This document shows, one piece after another, positions 63,087 to 64,000 of a DNA stretch of 64,000 bases (positions within the stretch are counted from its first letter, which is position 1; each line of letters begins with the position of its first letter). The notes below the pieces were generated by a model. The model was not told the DNA's origin. It did no database searches and worked only from the letters and a program-made list of their open reading frames with translations. This stretch comes from an uncultured Bulleidia sp. (GTDB lineage Bacteria > Bacillota_I > Bacilli_A > Erysipelotrichales > Erysipelotrichaceae): contig CAKVBD010000006.1 in assembly GCA_934725105.1 (NCBI GenBank), positions 1-64,000 of the forward strand, given 5' to 3'. Made by a program: the position numbers and the translations under genes.

Positions 63087-63749
63087 ATGGAAAATAAAAA
63101 TGCTGAACGAGTTTTAGGCCAACCAGATCAGCACACATATTATAATGCTGTTCTGCAGAAGTATGGTGGAGAACAGCTTGGAGATGTACTGGTAACAGTA
63201 AATACAATTGTTCAGTCATTTATGTTAGTGGTTACTATGCCGCTTGGTGGTATCAGTTCCGGAACACAGTGTATTCTCAGCTATAACTATGGTGCCTATC
63301 AGATGGAACGTATCAAAGAAGGCATCCGTTACATTGCTAAAGTGTGCATTGGTTACTGTGTACTGATGTTTGCCATTGCATGGTTATTTGGAAAGTACTT
63401 TATTTTCCTGTTCAATAAAGATGCTCAGCTTGTTGTACTGGCACAGAATGCTTTAAAACTAGTAACACTGTTTATTATTCCATTAGGTCTGCAGTATGAA
63501 ATGGTAGATTCTATGACTGCTTTAGGTCAGGTAAACATTTCATTGCCACTTTCTTTCTTCAGAAAGGGTGTTTACTTTGTTGCACTGTTTCTGATCCCTG
63601 TATTCTTTTCCGTTCAGTACACGTTTGCGGCTGAATGTATTTCAGACATGATTTCTCCAATTGTATCCTTTATTATAGTAAAGAAAAATCTTCCACTCAT
63701 TTTTGAATGGCGTATGTCTATGAAAAAAGAACAGAAAGTTACCAAATAG
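63087..63749 (+). CDS. N-terminally truncated MATE transporter
   Basis: A 220-residue protein that matches only the C-terminal half of MepA-like MATE transporters. FMLVVTMPLGGISSGTQCILSYNYGAYQMERIKEGI near residue 46 corresponds to helices 7-8, and five to six helices remain of twelve. The first 25 residues (ENKNAERVLGQPDQHTYYNAVLQKYGG) are hydrophilic. It has a good promoter and no ribosome site, so it would be translated from a leaderless mRNA if at all. A half-size MATE is unlikely to transport alone; it is probably a remnant that gained or kept a promoter. Codon choice seems richer in C/G third positions than nearby genes, hinting at transfer. Confidence 0.7.
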   Translation: MENKNAERVLGQPDQHTYYNAVLQKYGGEQLGDVLVTVNTIVQSFMLVVTMPLGGISSGTQCILSYNYGAYQMERIKEGIRYIAKVCIGYCVLMFAIAWLFGKYFIFLFNKDAQLVVLAQNALKLVTLFIIPLGLQYEMVDSMTALGQVNISLPLSFFRKGVYFVALFLIPVFFSVQYTFAAECISDMISPIVSFIIVKKNLPLIFEWRMSMKKEQKVTK

Positions 63750-63810
63750 TTGGCAGAAAAATATATTCAAACAGATTTAATTTGTTGATAAGATAAGTTC
63801 ATCAAAAGGG

Positions 63811-64000
63811 GAAAACCTGAAAGGAGAAAAGTTCCTGACTACATTCATGCGCATGCATATGGTACAGAAACAACAGAAAAGGTAAGAAGAGAAATTGCTG
63901 TAAAGTGTGATCAACCTTATACAGAAACGACTATGAAATTACTGTGTGGAAAGAAAGTTCCGTTAGAATGGTATATATTCGGATCCCCTGAAGCACAGCT
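63811..64000 (+). pseudogene. Open frame without a start at the right edge
   Basis: From about 63811 to the window end one frame is open and reads like protein: VPDYIHAHAYGTETTEKV then REIAVKCDQPYTETTMKLL and KKVPLEWYIFGSPEAQ. AAGGAG lies at 63820-63825, but no ATG, GTG or TTG follows in this frame; an ATG in another frame soon hits a stop. It may be a frameshifted or start-less remnant, or the gene may use an unusual start. I do not recognise the family. Confidence 0.35.

Noticed and set aside
1..64000. tRNA, rRNA, IS elements and prophage genes
   Set aside because: Scanned for typical tRNA 3' arms, rRNA-like GC-rich blocks, transposases and phage structural genes; none could be supported apart from the Rpn-like family gene.

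Overview
The window is AT-rich, tightly packed and intron-free, with strong AGGAGG-type ribosome sites, TTGACA/TATAAT promoters, CcpA-type cre sites, rho-independent terminators, AddAB, RicT (YaaT), an AgrC/AgrA-like pair and MATE/ECF transporters. Together these indicate a low-GC Gram-positive (Firmicutes). The mix of GH1 phospho-glucosidases, several Cof-type HAD phosphatases and iron-sulfur aldo/keto reductase suggests a gut anaerobe, perhaps of the Erysipelotrichia; that placement is inference, since no rRNA gene is present. I saw no tRNA, rRNA, CRISPR array or complete prophage.

Layout. 1-11.7 kb: sugar and small-molecule metabolism. A YheO-type regulator faces two GH1 6-phospho-beta-glucosidase units, both carrying cre sites, interspersed with a Gfo/Idh/MocA oxidoreductase, three Cof-type HAD phosphatases, a cupin, a GNAT acetyltransferase, a flavin-reductase-like protein, a protein with two histidine-phosphatase domains and a uridine-kinase-like protein. 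A free-standing structured RNA with its own promoter and terminator lies at about 7380-7573. 11.7-16.6 kb: an AKR-MATE-AKR/FeS-ECF operon divergent from a LysR regulator. 16.7-26.4 kb: CpXC protein and partner, Bax-inhibitor protein, mutL-miaA divergent from yigZ, an Rpn-like nuclease, pepF and a GH25 lysozyme. 26.4-29.4 kb: a LytTR/GHKL quorum-type two-component pair facing a secreted protein and a small membrane protein. 29.4-36 kb: an XpaC-like / double AAA / degenerate 5'-nucleotidase / TelA cluster, a candidate envelope-stress system. 36-41.8 kb: addB-addA recombination nuclease. 41.8-49.6 kb: an MFS - M16 protease - heterodimeric ABC exporter operon. 49.65-51.9 kb: an apparent insertion (ABC exporter plus decayed gene) between 19-bp direct repeats. 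51.9-56.2 kb: the conserved tmk-holB-ricT-rsmI run followed by an FHA protein. 56.3-57.7 kb: an AAA/DUF4143 ATPase preceded by 33-bp tandem repeats. 57.7-62.9 kb: an MMPL/RND exporter, a secreted coiled-coil partner and a divergent TetR repressor. 63-64 kb: an N-terminally truncated MATE gene and a broken reading frame at the edge.

The most noteworthy whole-window pattern is that ten first-of-operon genes have a TATAAT-like hexamer ending only 6-9 bases before the start codon and no usable Shine-Dalgarno sequence, which predicts leaderless mRNAs. The mutL/yigZ pair does this from one shared palindrome.
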